64,000 bases of DNA from Deltaproteobacteria bacterium (GTDB lineage Bacteria; Myxococcota; Myxococcia; Myxococcales; 40CM-4-68-19), in assembly GCA_005879535.1 (NCBI GenBank), contig VBKI01000070.1, forward strand, positions 105,847 to 169,846, in the 5' to 3' direction. The position numbers and the translations under genes are program-made. Shown here one piece after another: positions 52,407-60,911 of the stretch. The notes beneath the pieces were generated by a model. It was not told the DNA's origin. It searched no databases and was given only the letters and a program-made list of their open reading frames with translations. The stretch's first letter is position 1; the number at the start of each line of letters is the position of its first letter.

Positions 52407-53624
52407 ATGCCCCGAAACGTGATCTTCGCGGCGCCCTTCCCCACCGACATCACCATGCGATTCGTTCGCGCCGCCGCACGACTGCCGGAGGTGCGGCTGC
52501 TGGGGATCGTGCACACGCCTCCTGAGGGAGAGGATGCGGCCGTCTATCGCGACCTGGTCCGGGTCACCGACCCGCTCTCGACGCAGGACTTGATCGAGGC
52601 CACCGAGATCCTGCGGCGCCGCCACGGCCATCCCGACCGCATCATCGGGATTCTCGAGGCGATGATGGTGCAGCTCGCGCAGACCCGCGCGCACTTCGGC
52701 GTCCCGGGGACCCAGCCGAAGATCGCCGAGCTGTTCCGCGACAAGGCGCGGATGAAGACAGCGCTGCGCGAAGCCGGGCTCCCGGTGGCAAGGAGCCGCC
52801 TCATCGGCGGTCCGGGCGATGCGCGCAGCTTCGCCGACGAAGTCGGCTTTCCGCTGGTCCTCAAGCCGCCGGCGGGAATGGGCGCCAAGTCCACCTGGCG
52901 GGTGAGCTCGCTGGACGAGCTGCTGCGTGGGAGCGCAGGAATGGGCGCCAGCGAAGCGAGACCGGTGCTGGCCGAAGAGTTCCTCCGCGGGCGCGAATTC
53001 AGCTTCGAGACCATCACGCTCGGTGGCGTTCCCCGGATCGAATCCATCTCGCAGTACCAGCCCACCTGCCTGGAAGTGCTGGAGAACCCCTGGATCCAGT
53101 GGTGCTGCGTGCTCCCCCGCGACATCTCGGGCGCTCAGTACGACGGCGCACGGAAGATGGCGCGCGGGGCGATCGCGGCGCTGGGCCTGACCGACGGGAT
53201 GACGCACATGGAATGGTTCCAGCGCCCGGATGGCAGTCTGGTGATTGGCGAGATCGCGCAAAGGCCCCCGGGCGCCAACATCACGACCATGACCGGACTG
53301 GCGCACGGAGTGGACGCCTTTCGCGCCTGGGTCCGCGCCGTGGTCGACGGCGAATTGGAGGGCACCTGGGACCGGAAGTACGCGGTCGGCTCTGCTTTTT
53401 TGCGCGGGATGGGGCACGGGCGCGTGGCTCACGTGGGTGGCGTCCACGAGGTCCACCAGGCGGTCGGAAGGCTGGTCGTGGAAGCGAAGCTACCCTCCGT
53501 CGGCGCTCTGAAGAGCGACGGATACGAAGGGGACGGTTACGTGATCGTCCGGGACGAAAGCACCGACGTCGTCCAGCAGGCGCTGAAGAGGATCATCGAG
53601 ACCGTCGAGGTGCATTACGCCTGA
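52407..53624 (+). CDS. ATP-grasp ligase 2 of amidoligase cluster
   Basis: 405 residues, same layout as ligase 1: MPRNVIFAAPFPTDITMRF, FRDKARMKTALREAGLPVARS, FPLVLKPPAGMGAKSTWRV, AEEFLRGREFSFETITLGG and HMEWFQRPDGSLVIGEIAQRPPG. Paralogue of ligases 1 and 3 by motif order and length. Begins the plus-strand part of the cluster; 66 bp separate it from ligase 3. The substrates are unknown. Confidence 0.85.
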   Translation: MPRNVIFAAPFPTDITMRFVRAAARLPEVRLLGIVHTPPEGEDAAVYRDLVRVTDPLSTQDLIEATEILRRRHGHPDRIIGILEAMMVQLAQTRAHFGVPGTQPKIAELFRDKARMKTALREAGLPVARSRLIGGPGDARSFADEVGFPLVLKPPAGMGAKSTWRVSSLDELLRGSAGMGASEARPVLAEEFLRGREFSFETITLGGVPRIESISQYQPTCLEVLENPWIQWCCVLPRDISGAQYDGARKMARGAIAALGLTDGMTHMEWFQRPDGSLVIGEIAQRPPGANITTMTGLAHGVDAFRAWVRAVVDGELEGTWDRKYAVGSAFLRGMGHGRVAHVGGVHEVHQAVGRLVVEAKLPSVGALKSDGYEGDGYVIVRDESTDVVQQALKRIIETVEVHYA

Positions 53625-53690
53625 TGGTCGTCGTGCAAAGCTTAGCGCCAGCGGCGTTACCCCGACCCCGGTTCTGATAGGCTTCCTCGA

Positions 53691-54803
53691 ATGCCCGCAG
53701 ACGTCATCTTCCTCGAGCCGTCCTTCCCCCGGAACCAGCGCGAGTTCGTCCGCGCGCTGCACGCCGTCGGCGCACGGGTGACCGGAATCGGCGAGCGTCC
53801 GAAGGAATGGCTCGACCCGGAGCTGCGCCACTGGCTCACCCACTACGAGCAGGTCGGCAACGTCACCGACGAGGCCCAGGTGGAACGCGCCGTCCGCTTC
53901 GTCCAGTCGAAGGTGCGCGTCGACCGGCTGGAGGCAGTGGTCGAGGCGCACGTGATGTGCGCGGCGCGGGTCCGGGAGATGTGCGGAATCCCCGGGACCA
54001 GCGTGCGGACGACATTTCTCTGCCGCGACAAGCCTGCGATGAAGGACGCCCTCAGACAGGCTGGAATCCCCTGCGCCCAGTCGATCGGCTCCGGGAGCCC
54101 GGACGAGATTCGCGGCTTCGCCGCCCGCGTCGGCTTTCCGCTGGTGATCAAGCCGCGTGACGCGGCGGGCGCCTCCGGCACAGCGCGGGTCGACAATCCC
54201 CCCGAGCTCGAACAGGCGATGGCTTCGTTCGGGGTCGGTCGCGGGCGGAGCGCCGCCGTGGAGGAGTTCATCGAGGGCCACGAAGGCTTCTACGACACCG
54301 TCGCCATCGGCGGACGGGTCGTCCAGGAATTCATCACGCACTACTACCCGACGGTGCTGGAGGCGATGCGGACGCGGTGGATCTCGCCGCAGTTCGTAAC
54401 CACCAACCGCCTCGGCGCCGAGGGATACACCGAGCTGAAGCAGATGGGCCGCAAGGTGCTCGCGGCGCTCGGCATCGAGACGTCGGCCACGCACATGGAG
54501 TGGTTCGCCGGACCCAAGGGACTCAAGTTCAGCGAGATCGGCTGCCGCCCGCCGGGCGTCGGCACCTGGGACCTGTATTGCGCCGCGAACGAGTTCGACC
54601 TCTACCGCGAGTGGGCGATGGCCGTCGTGCACGGCAAGCCGAGCCAGCCACCGTCGCGACGCTTCGCCGCCGGTTTGATTGCGCTGCGGCCCGACCGGGA
54701 CGGCGTGATCGCCGGTTACGAGGGCGTCGACGACGTCCACCGACGCTTCGGCGATCGGTTACATGGCGAACGCATGGATGCGCCTCAAGCACCCCGACTA
54801 TGA
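53691..54803 (+). CDS. ATP-grasp ligase 3, C-terminus displaced by deletion/frameshift
   Basis: 370 residues as read. MPADVIFLEPSFPRNQREF start, LCRDKPAMKDALRQAGIP, FPLVIKPRDAAGASGTARV, VEEFIEGHEGFYDTVAIGG and HMEWFAGPKGLKFSEIGCRPPG show a complete catalytic core. After VDDVHRRFGD (about 54755) the frame runs into out-of-frame codons and stops at 54803. The proper end (GYMANAWMRLKHPDYDELRG...) continues in the +1 frame to 54861. Compared with ligases 1 and 2, about 15-20 residues are missing at the junction. The core may still be active, or the lesion may be an assembly error. Confidence 0.85.
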   Translation: MPADVIFLEPSFPRNQREFVRALHAVGARVTGIGERPKEWLDPELRHWLTHYEQVGNVTDEAQVERAVRFVQSKVRVDRLEAVVEAHVMCAARVREMCGIPGTSVRTTFLCRDKPAMKDALRQAGIPCAQSIGSGSPDEIRGFAARVGFPLVIKPRDAAGASGTARVDNPPELEQAMASFGVGRGRSAAVEEFIEGHEGFYDTVAIGGRVVQEFITHYYPTVLEAMRTRWISPQFVTTNRLGAEGYTELKQMGRKVLAALGIETSATHMEWFAGPKGLKFSEIGCRPPGVGTWDLYCAANEFDLYREWAMAVVHGKPSQPPSRRFAAGLIALRPDRDGVIAGYEGVDDVHRRFGDRLHGERMDAPQAPRL

Positions 54804-54861
54804 CGAGCTGCGCGGCATGCTCGACTTCGTCGGCCGGACCGCCAAGGTGCGGGCCCGGTGA
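54757..54861 (+). other. Out-of-frame native C-terminus of ATP-grasp ligase 3
   Basis: In the +1 frame relative to 53691, bases 54757-54861 encode GYMANAWMRLKHPDYDELRG followed by MLDFVGRTAKVRAR and TGA. The TGA overlaps the GTG start of the next gene (GTGA), matching the coupled junctions elsewhere in this cluster. That makes it the original 3' end of ligase 3. Confidence 0.8.
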
Positions 54862-55814
54862 CCCCGAAGGGCCCCTCCGCAGTCGTTCTCCTCGGCGCGC
54901 AGCGCTTCGATCCCACGCTGGGAGCGGCGGTGGCCGAGCTGGGCGTGACCGGCCGCATCGCCACCATCACCGCCGGATGGCAGGAGCGCGAGCTCGAGGA
55001 CGAGGAGCTTTCGGAGCACCTGGGAAGGAAGACGGTGAACCTGCGGCTGCACACCCGCGGCGAGGAGCTGTTCGCCGCCGATCCCGAGCTGCGCGCGGCA
55101 CACCGCGAACGCCAGGAAGCGCTCCGGCATCGCCAGGACTTCTATCGCATCCGCCTGGAACACCAGCTCGATGCCGACCACGTGATCCGCCAGCGCGTCG
55201 CCCCGCCGGAGATCCTCGCCGAGCAGACCGAAGCGTCGATCGACTCCATCCGCGACCTCGACCGCTGGCACCTGGCGCAGTGCGCCCGGGAACACGAGGC
55301 GTTCGAGCACCGCTTGCACCTGCGCGATCGCCCCACCGTGGCGCGGCACCGCAAGGAGATCTCCCAGATCGTCGCCGACTGCGCCGCCATTGCCGTCGCT
55401 GGAGGCCACGTCGTCACGCTGATCAACCGGATGAAGCTCTTCGGGATCGGCGAGCTGGCCGGCGGGCGGGTCGTCTTCGCCTGGTCGGGCGGAGCGATGG
55501 CCGTCAGCGAGCAGGTGGTCCTCTTCCACGACGATCCCCCGCAAGGTCCCGGCGCCAGCGAAGTGCTCGACACGGGCCTGGGCATCTGCCGGGGCGCGGT
55601 GGTCTTCCCCGAGCCGGAGAAGCGCCTCCGCCTCGACCGGAAGGATCTCGTCGCGCGGATGGCCCGCCGATTCTCGCCCTGCTTCTGCCTGGCGTTGCCG
55701 GCGCGCTCGCGGATCACCTGGCGAGCAGGTCGATTCGACTCCAGCCGCGGAGTGCAATGGCTTCGAGCGGACGGCGAGACGGTTCCTTTCGAGCCGCAGG
55801 AGGCGCTCCGATGA
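54858..55814 (+). CDS. Peptidase S51/class I GATase-like protein
   Basis: 318 residues from a GTG. It begins SAVVLLGAQRFDPTLGAAV, holds a charged helical insertion (about 60-150), and has VVFAWSGGAMAVSEQVVLFHD (Ser about residue 209 at the nucleophile elbow), the Cys/Ser place of S51/cyanophycinase-like and GATase1-like folds. It could hydrolyse the amide bonds that the ligases make, or act as an amidase. Overlaps its neighbours on both sides (GTGA, ATGA). Confidence 0.7.
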   Translation: MTPKGPSAVVLLGAQRFDPTLGAAVAELGVTGRIATITAGWQERELEDEELSEHLGRKTVNLRLHTRGEELFAADPELRAAHRERQEALRHRQDFYRIRLEHQLDADHVIRQRVAPPEILAEQTEASIDSIRDLDRWHLAQCAREHEAFEHRLHLRDRPTVARHRKEISQIVADCAAIAVAGGHVVTLINRMKLFGIGELAGGRVVFAWSGGAMAVSEQVVLFHDDPPQGPGASEVLDTGLGICRGAVVFPEPEKRLRLDRKDLVARMARRFSPCFCLALPARSRITWRAGRFDSSRGVQWLRADGETVPFEPQEALR

Positions 55815-56941
55815 GCGGGAAGCTCGCCATCGAAGAGGTCCTCGCCGATCCGCAGCAGGCGGGCCGCTTCCTCGAGACCCACCGCTTTCCCTTGGTCGAG
55901 GGAACCCACGTCACCGTCATCTGGGTGGGGCAGGCAGATGGCGTGAGCCTCCGCCACTGGATCTACGGCCTCGAGTCGTCCACCGCGCTCGCGCGCGTGC
56001 CGGGCACCGACCTCTGGTACCTGACCCTCGAGATCCCGCCTGCTTCGCGCGTCGAGTACAAGCTGGAGATCCACCGCGGCGGCGGCAGTGAATGGGTGGA
56101 GGATCCCCTCAATCCCAACCGCGCCCGCGATCCGTTCGGCGCCAATTCAGTGCTCCAGACCGAAGGGTACGAGGCGCCTTCCTGGACTCGCCCCGATCCG
56201 CATGCGCGGCCGGGCGCGCTCGAGCCGCTCTCGATCGAGAGCGCCTTTCTGGGCAAGAGAGGTGGCGTCCTCTACCTGCCCGCGCGATTTCGCAAGAGCC
56301 GCCAGTACCCTCTCCTCGTGGTCCACGACGGCAGCGATTACCTGAACTACGCGGGCATGAAGACGGTACTCGACAACCTCATCCACGCCCGCGAGATCCC
56401 GGAGCTGATCGTCGCCTTCACCGACTCGCCGGAGCGGCTGACCGAATACGCCAACGACGAGCGCCACGCGCGGTTTCTCACCGAAGAGCTCCATCCGCAG
56501 CTGGCGAGCACGTTCCCGCTGCTCAATCGCGCGCAGTCTCGCTGCCTGATGGGCGCCAGCTTCGGCGCGGTGGCCGCGTTCTCTACCGCCTGGCGATATC
56601 CCGGGCATTGGGGGCGGCTGCTCTTGCAGTCCGGCTCCTTCGCCTTCACGGACATCGGCAAGCGCAACCGCCGCGGGCCGCTCTTCGACCGGGTGGTCGA
56701 GTTCGTCAACAGCTATCGGGAGGAGCCGAAGGCGGTGAGCGAGCGGGTCTTCCTCAGCTGCGGCGTCTACGAATCGCTGATCTACGAAAACCGCTCGATG
56801 GTGCCTTTGCTCGCGGCCACGGGCATGGAAGTCCGCTTCGTGGAGTCCCGCGACGGCCACAACTGGGAGAACTGGCGCGACCGCCTCCGGGAAGGTCTCT
56901 CCTGGCTCTTCCCCGGGCCGTTGAGCTTCATTTACGAGTGA
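55811..56941 (+). CDS. Esterase with N-terminal CBM48-like domain (Fes/EstD-like alpha/beta hydrolase)
   Basis: 376 residues. The N-terminal 115 residues (VTVIWVGQADGVSLRHWIYG, YLTLEIPPASRVEYKLEI, DPLNPNRARDPFG) form an immunoglobulin/CBM48-like fold as in enterochelin esterases. The catalytic domain has LLVVHDGSDYLNYAGM, RCLMGASFGAVAAFSTAWRY (Ser about 249) and SRDGHNWENW with the His. Such enzymes cut ester-linked peptides or siderophores. ATG overlaps the previous stop; no signal peptide. Confidence 0.82.
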   Translation: MSGKLAIEEVLADPQQAGRFLETHRFPLVEGTHVTVIWVGQADGVSLRHWIYGLESSTALARVPGTDLWYLTLEIPPASRVEYKLEIHRGGGSEWVEDPLNPNRARDPFGANSVLQTEGYEAPSWTRPDPHARPGALEPLSIESAFLGKRGGVLYLPARFRKSRQYPLLVVHDGSDYLNYAGMKTVLDNLIHAREIPELIVAFTDSPERLTEYANDERHARFLTEELHPQLASTFPLLNRAQSRCLMGASFGAVAAFSTAWRYPGHWGRLLLQSGSFAFTDIGKRNRRGPLFDRVVEFVNSYREEPKAVSERVFLSCGVYESLIYENRSMVPLLAATGMEVRFVESRDGHNWENWRDRLREGLSWLFPGPLSFIYE

Positions 56942-56948
56942 GGATCGC

Positions 56949-58184
56949 ATGGCCGAGGTCACGCGTCGCATCGGATTGTCGCTCGGGGCCGACCTCTGCT
57001 GGCCTCTCTGCTTCGAGCACATGCTCAAGCGGCTCGACCTTCGCATTCCCTGGCAGGGCGACACGCTGCTCTTCGACGTCGAGCGCGTCACCATCGAGCC
57101 GTTCGAGCTGCGCCAACCCTGCAAGTACGACGTGGTCGTCGATCGGCTGACGCACTGGTATCACACCAGCCGCGAGTGGATTAAGAAGTGCATCGTCCTG
57201 AATGACCTCTACGTCTTCAACAATCCGTGGAGTGTCCAGGCCAACGAGAAGCACACCTCCTACTGCGCGATGATGCGGCTGGGGATGCCGATTCCCGAGA
57301 CGTGGATGCTTCCGCCCAAGAGCTACGATCCCACGCCCGATCTGAAGCCGACGCTCATCCGCTACGCCAAGCTGTTCGACCTGAAGAAAGTGGGCGACGC
57401 GGTCGGCTGGCCGTTCTTCCTCAAGCCCTACGACGGCGGCGGCTGGCGCGGCGTGAACCGCGTCGCCGACGAGAAGGCCGCCTGGAAGGCTTACGAAGAC
57501 AGCGGCACGGCGGTGATGCACGCGCAAGCCGCGGTGGAAGGATTCGACCTCTTCGTCCGCTGCATCGGCTTCGGGCCGCAGACCCGTTGCGTGCTCTACG
57601 ATCCTTCCGCGGCGCTGCACGACCGCTACACGATGAAGGCCGGGTTCATGCCGGCCGCGGACATCCAGCACCTGCGCAAGGTGACCTTGACCATCAACGC
57701 CTTCTTCGGCTGGGAGTTCAACTCCTGCGAGGCGTTGCGCAAGAAGGGCGTGTGGTACCCGATCGACTTCGCCAATCCCTGCCCCGACTCGCAGGTGACC
57801 TCGCTGCACTTCCACTTTCCCTGGCTGGTCAAGGCCTATCTGCGCTGGACGATCTTCTGCGCCGCCACCAAGCGAAAGATGCGCCGGACGCTCGACTGGG
57901 AGCCTTTCTACGCCGTGGCGGCGCAGGACCTCTCCTACGAGGAGAAGCTGGATCGCTACGCGAAGATCGCCGAGGAACGGTTCGAGACGGCGCGGTTCGA
58001 AGAGTTCTGCAAGAAGCATCTCGGCCACCTCGACCAGATCGCCTTCGACTTCTTCGGCAGCCCCGAGGCAAAGGAGGCCGTGCGCGTCAAGGTGGCCGCC
58101 CTCTTCCCGGAGCACGAGCTCGAGCGCTTCACCGAGCTGTTCTGGAACCGGATCCAGGACTGGCGCCGCCAGGGATGCCCATGA
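56949..58184 (+). CDS. ATP-grasp ligase 4 (RimK/carboxylate-amine ligase type)
   Basis: 411 residues, distinct from ligases 1-3. WPFFLKPYDGGGWRGVNRV (ATP loop), VEGFDLFVRCIGFGPQTR, GWEFNSCEALRKKGVWYPIDFANPCPD (Mg site) and a helical end with LSYEEKLDRYAKIAEERFE. Similar to large cytosolic RimK-related ligases paired with esterases. It begins 7 bp after the esterase and overlaps the next by ATGA. Confidence 0.8.
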   Translation: MAEVTRRIGLSLGADLCWPLCFEHMLKRLDLRIPWQGDTLLFDVERVTIEPFELRQPCKYDVVVDRLTHWYHTSREWIKKCIVLNDLYVFNNPWSVQANEKHTSYCAMMRLGMPIPETWMLPPKSYDPTPDLKPTLIRYAKLFDLKKVGDAVGWPFFLKPYDGGGWRGVNRVADEKAAWKAYEDSGTAVMHAQAAVEGFDLFVRCIGFGPQTRCVLYDPSAALHDRYTMKAGFMPAADIQHLRKVTLTINAFFGWEFNSCEALRKKGVWYPIDFANPCPDSQVTSLHFHFPWLVKAYLRWTIFCAATKRKMRRTLDWEPFYAVAAQDLSYEEKLDRYAKIAEERFETARFEEFCKKHLGHLDQIAFDFFGSPEAKEAVRVKVAALFPEHELERFTELFWNRIQDWRRQGCP

Positions 58185-58918
58185 GCTTCTTCCTGAAGTC
58201 GCGCTGGCATTCCTCGCGCCTGGGCTGCGAGGCCACCCTCGCCCGCTGGGGCGAGTTCGGCCAGCCCGTGCTGGTCTTTCCCACCGCGGGCGGCGACGCG
58301 GAGGAGATCGAGCGGTTCCAGTTGATCAAGGCGCTCGGCTCGCTGCTGGAGTCGGGCCGCATCAAGATCTACTCCTGCGACAACGTGGCCGGCTCGATGT
58401 GGTTCAACAAGCAAGGCAGCCCGGACCAGCGCATGAAGATGCAGAACGAGTTCCACCAGTACGTGAAGCACGAGCTGGCGCCCGCCATCCGCACCGACTG
58501 CCACACGCCTGACATCGGCGTCTGGGCGGCGGGCTCGTCGATCGGCGCCTTTCACGCCGCCGCTGTGGTCTGCCGCTTTCCCGACCTCTTCCACCGCGCG
58601 CTCTCGATGAGCGGCACGTACAACCTGATGCGCTTCATCGAGGTGTCCGAACCGAACGAGGAATTCCGCGTCTCCTCGCCGCTTCACTTCCTCCCGCACC
58701 TGCAGGGCCCGCATCTCGAGCTGCTGCGCAAGCGGTACATCCACATCGCCACCGGCGAAGGACGGTGGGAGAACATCGGGGAGAGCTGGGCCTTGGCGAA
58801 TGCCCTCGGAGCGAAGGGCATCCCGAACCATCTCGATTCCTGGGGAATGAAATGGGACCACGACTGGGTGACCTGGCGTGCGATGATGCCCAAGTATCTG
58901 GACGAGTGGACCCGGTAG
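58181..58918 (+). CDS. Putative esterase (alpha/beta hydrolase, COG4947-like)
   Basis: 245 residues. PVLVFPTAGGDAEEIERF, GVWAAGSSIGAFHAAAVVCRFPD (Ser about 118), SMSGTYNL and a final HLDSWGMKWDHDWVTWRAM carrying the His. Small esterase type frequently found beside ATP-grasp enzymes. Coupled to ligase 4 by an ATGA overlap. Together with the larger esterase it suggests an acyl/peptidyl ester intermediate. Confidence 0.78.
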   Translation: MSFFLKSRWHSSRLGCEATLARWGEFGQPVLVFPTAGGDAEEIERFQLIKALGSLLESGRIKIYSCDNVAGSMWFNKQGSPDQRMKMQNEFHQYVKHELAPAIRTDCHTPDIGVWAAGSSIGAFHAAAVVCRFPDLFHRALSMSGTYNLMRFIEVSEPNEEFRVSSPLHFLPHLQGPHLELLRKRYIHIATGEGRWENIGESWALANALGAKGIPNHLDSWGMKWDHDWVTWRAMMPKYLDEWTR

Positions 58919-58929
58919 GAGCAACGACG

Positions 58930-60909
58930 ATGGACGACACGCGGGAACACAAGAAGACCGACGGCCTGCTCGAAGGCGAGGCGCGCCGCCGGTTCATGCG
59001 CGCCGTGCTTGCCGATCTCCGGGCGCTCGAGCAGATGCTGGAGGCCGGCGCCTTCGAGCGCGGAGTGGTCCGCATCGGCGCCGAGCAGGAGCTGTTCCTG
59101 GTCGACCGCGCCTATCACCCGGCGCCAGGCGCGCTGAAGATCCTCGAGCGCATCGACGATCCCCACTTCACCACCGAGCTGGGCCTCTTCAACCTGGAAG
59201 CGAACGCCGATCCGCAGCCGCTCGCCGGAAAGGGCCTCTCGAAGATGGAGGAGCAGCTCGCCCTGCTCTTCGACAAGGTGCGGAGGACCGCCGCCGAGCT
59301 CGACATGCACGCCGTGCTGGCTGGCATCCTGCCCACCATCGGCAAGTCCGATCTCGGCATGCACAACATGGTGCCGAATCCGCGCTATCACGCGCTCAGC
59401 CGCGCCATGGGCGAGGCCCGCGGCGAGGCCTTCGACTTTTCCATCAAGGGGATCGACGACCTGGTGGTCAAGCACGACTCGGTGATGGTGGAAGCGTGCA
59501 ACGCCAGCTTCCAGGTGCACTTGCAGATCCCGGAGCCGGAGCGATTTGCCCACTACTACAATCTGGCCCAGCTCCTCTTGGCGCCGGTGCTGGCGGCAGG
59601 GCCCAACTCGCCCGTGCTGTTCGGCAGGCGGCTCTGGTCGGAGACGCGCATCGCCCTCTTCGAACAGGCCTGCGACATCCGCACGCCCGGGCACCATCTG
59701 CGGGATTCGATCCCCCGCGTCTCCTTCGGCAGCGGCTGGCTGAAGGGTACCGTCGCCGACATCTTCCGCGAGAACGTCGTTCGCTTCCGCGCACTGGTGG
59801 GCACCGAGATCGACGAGCATGCCAGCGTCGCCTTTGCGAAGGGTCGCATTCCGGAGCTGAAGGCGCTGCGGCTGCACAACGGGACCATCTACCGCTGGAA
59901 CCGGCCCTGCTACGGGATCTCCGAAAACGGCAAGCCGCACCTGCGGGTCGAGCTGCGCGTCCTTCCCTCGGGGCCGACCATCGCCGACGAGGTGGCCAAC
60001 GGCGCCTTCTGGCTGGGGCTGATGATGGAGATGTCCGCCACCATCGACGACCTGCCAGCGCGGATCGAGTTCGACGACGCGCGCGTCAATCTCTACGCGG
60101 CGGCCCGCGAGGGCCTGGGAGCGCACGTCACCTGGTTCGATGGCAAGCAGATGCTGGCGCAGCAGCTCATCCTCGATCACCTGCTCCCTCTGGCGAAGGC
60201 GGGCCTGGACCGCGCCGGCGCCGACGCGGAGGATTCGGCCCGCTATCTCGGGATCGTCGAGCGCCGCGTGCGCACCGGACGCAATGGCGCGCGCTGGATG
60301 CTGCAGTCGCTCTCCGAGATGAAAGGCCGCGGCTCGACGGGCGCGCGCCTCAACGCGCTGACCGCGGCGATGATCGCGCGCCAGGAGACGGACCGCGTGG
60401 TCAGCGATTGGGAGCGGGCGCGGCTGGACGAGAGCGAGAGCGAACGGGTGGGCCACCACAAGGTCTCGCAGTACATGAACACGGACATCTTCACCGTCCG
60501 GCCCGACGACCCGGTGGAGCTGGTAGCCGATCTGATGGGCTGGGAGCGGATCCGGCACGTCCCGGTCGAGGACGACAAAGGACGGCTGGTCGGGCTGGTT
60601 TCGTATCGCGGCGTCTTGCGGCACCTGAGCGGCCTGCACAAGTTCCCGCCCCAGCCCGGCGGCGCCAGCTCGCCCGTCGCGGACATCATGAAGCGCGAGC
60701 TGATCACCGTCACGCCCGATACACCCACGCTGGAGGCCATCTCTCTCATGCGCCGTTATCGCATCGGTTGCTTGCCCGTCGTGCAGGACGGACACATCGT
60801 CGCCGTCCTGACCGAGGAGGACTTCGTCGGCATCGCTTCCAAGGTGCTGGCCGAGGAGCAGAAGCACGGCACGCCGGAGACAACCGGCGGCACGCGGGCG
60901 GACGCGTAG
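58930..60909 (+). CDS. GCS2-family carboxylate-amine ligase fused to a CBS-domain pair
   Basis: 659 residues from the ATG at 58930. Residues about 40-500: glutamate-cysteine ligase type 2 fold with RIGAEQELFLVD, TELGLFNLEANADPQPL, HAVLAGILPTIGKSDL, HNGTIYRWNRPCYG and LRVELRVLPSGPT. Residues about 515-640: two CBS motifs (MNTDIFTVRPDDPVELVADLMGWERIRHVPV, MKRELITVTPDTPTLEAISL) that bind adenosyl nucleotides. GCS2 enzymes form gamma-glutamyl or similar amides; CBS would allow control by energy charge. A regulatory fusion consistent with an ATP-demanding pathway. Confidence 0.87.
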   Translation: MDDTREHKKTDGLLEGEARRRFMRAVLADLRALEQMLEAGAFERGVVRIGAEQELFLVDRAYHPAPGALKILERIDDPHFTTELGLFNLEANADPQPLAGKGLSKMEEQLALLFDKVRRTAAELDMHAVLAGILPTIGKSDLGMHNMVPNPRYHALSRAMGEARGEAFDFSIKGIDDLVVKHDSVMVEACNASFQVHLQIPEPERFAHYYNLAQLLLAPVLAAGPNSPVLFGRRLWSETRIALFEQACDIRTPGHHLRDSIPRVSFGSGWLKGTVADIFRENVVRFRALVGTEIDEHASVAFAKGRIPELKALRLHNGTIYRWNRPCYGISENGKPHLRVELRVLPSGPTIADEVANGAFWLGLMMEMSATIDDLPARIEFDDARVNLYAAAREGLGAHVTWFDGKQMLAQQLILDHLLPLAKAGLDRAGADAEDSARYLGIVERRVRTGRNGARWMLQSLSEMKGRGSTGARLNALTAAMIARQETDRVVSDWERARLDESESERVGHHKVSQYMNTDIFTVRPDDPVELVADLMGWERIRHVPVEDDKGRLVGLVSYRGVLRHLSGLHKFPPQPGGASSPVADIMKRELITVTPDTPTLEAISLMRRYRIGCLPVVQDGHIVAVLTEEDFVGIASKVLAEEQKHGTPETTGGTRADA

Positions 60910-60911
60910 AG

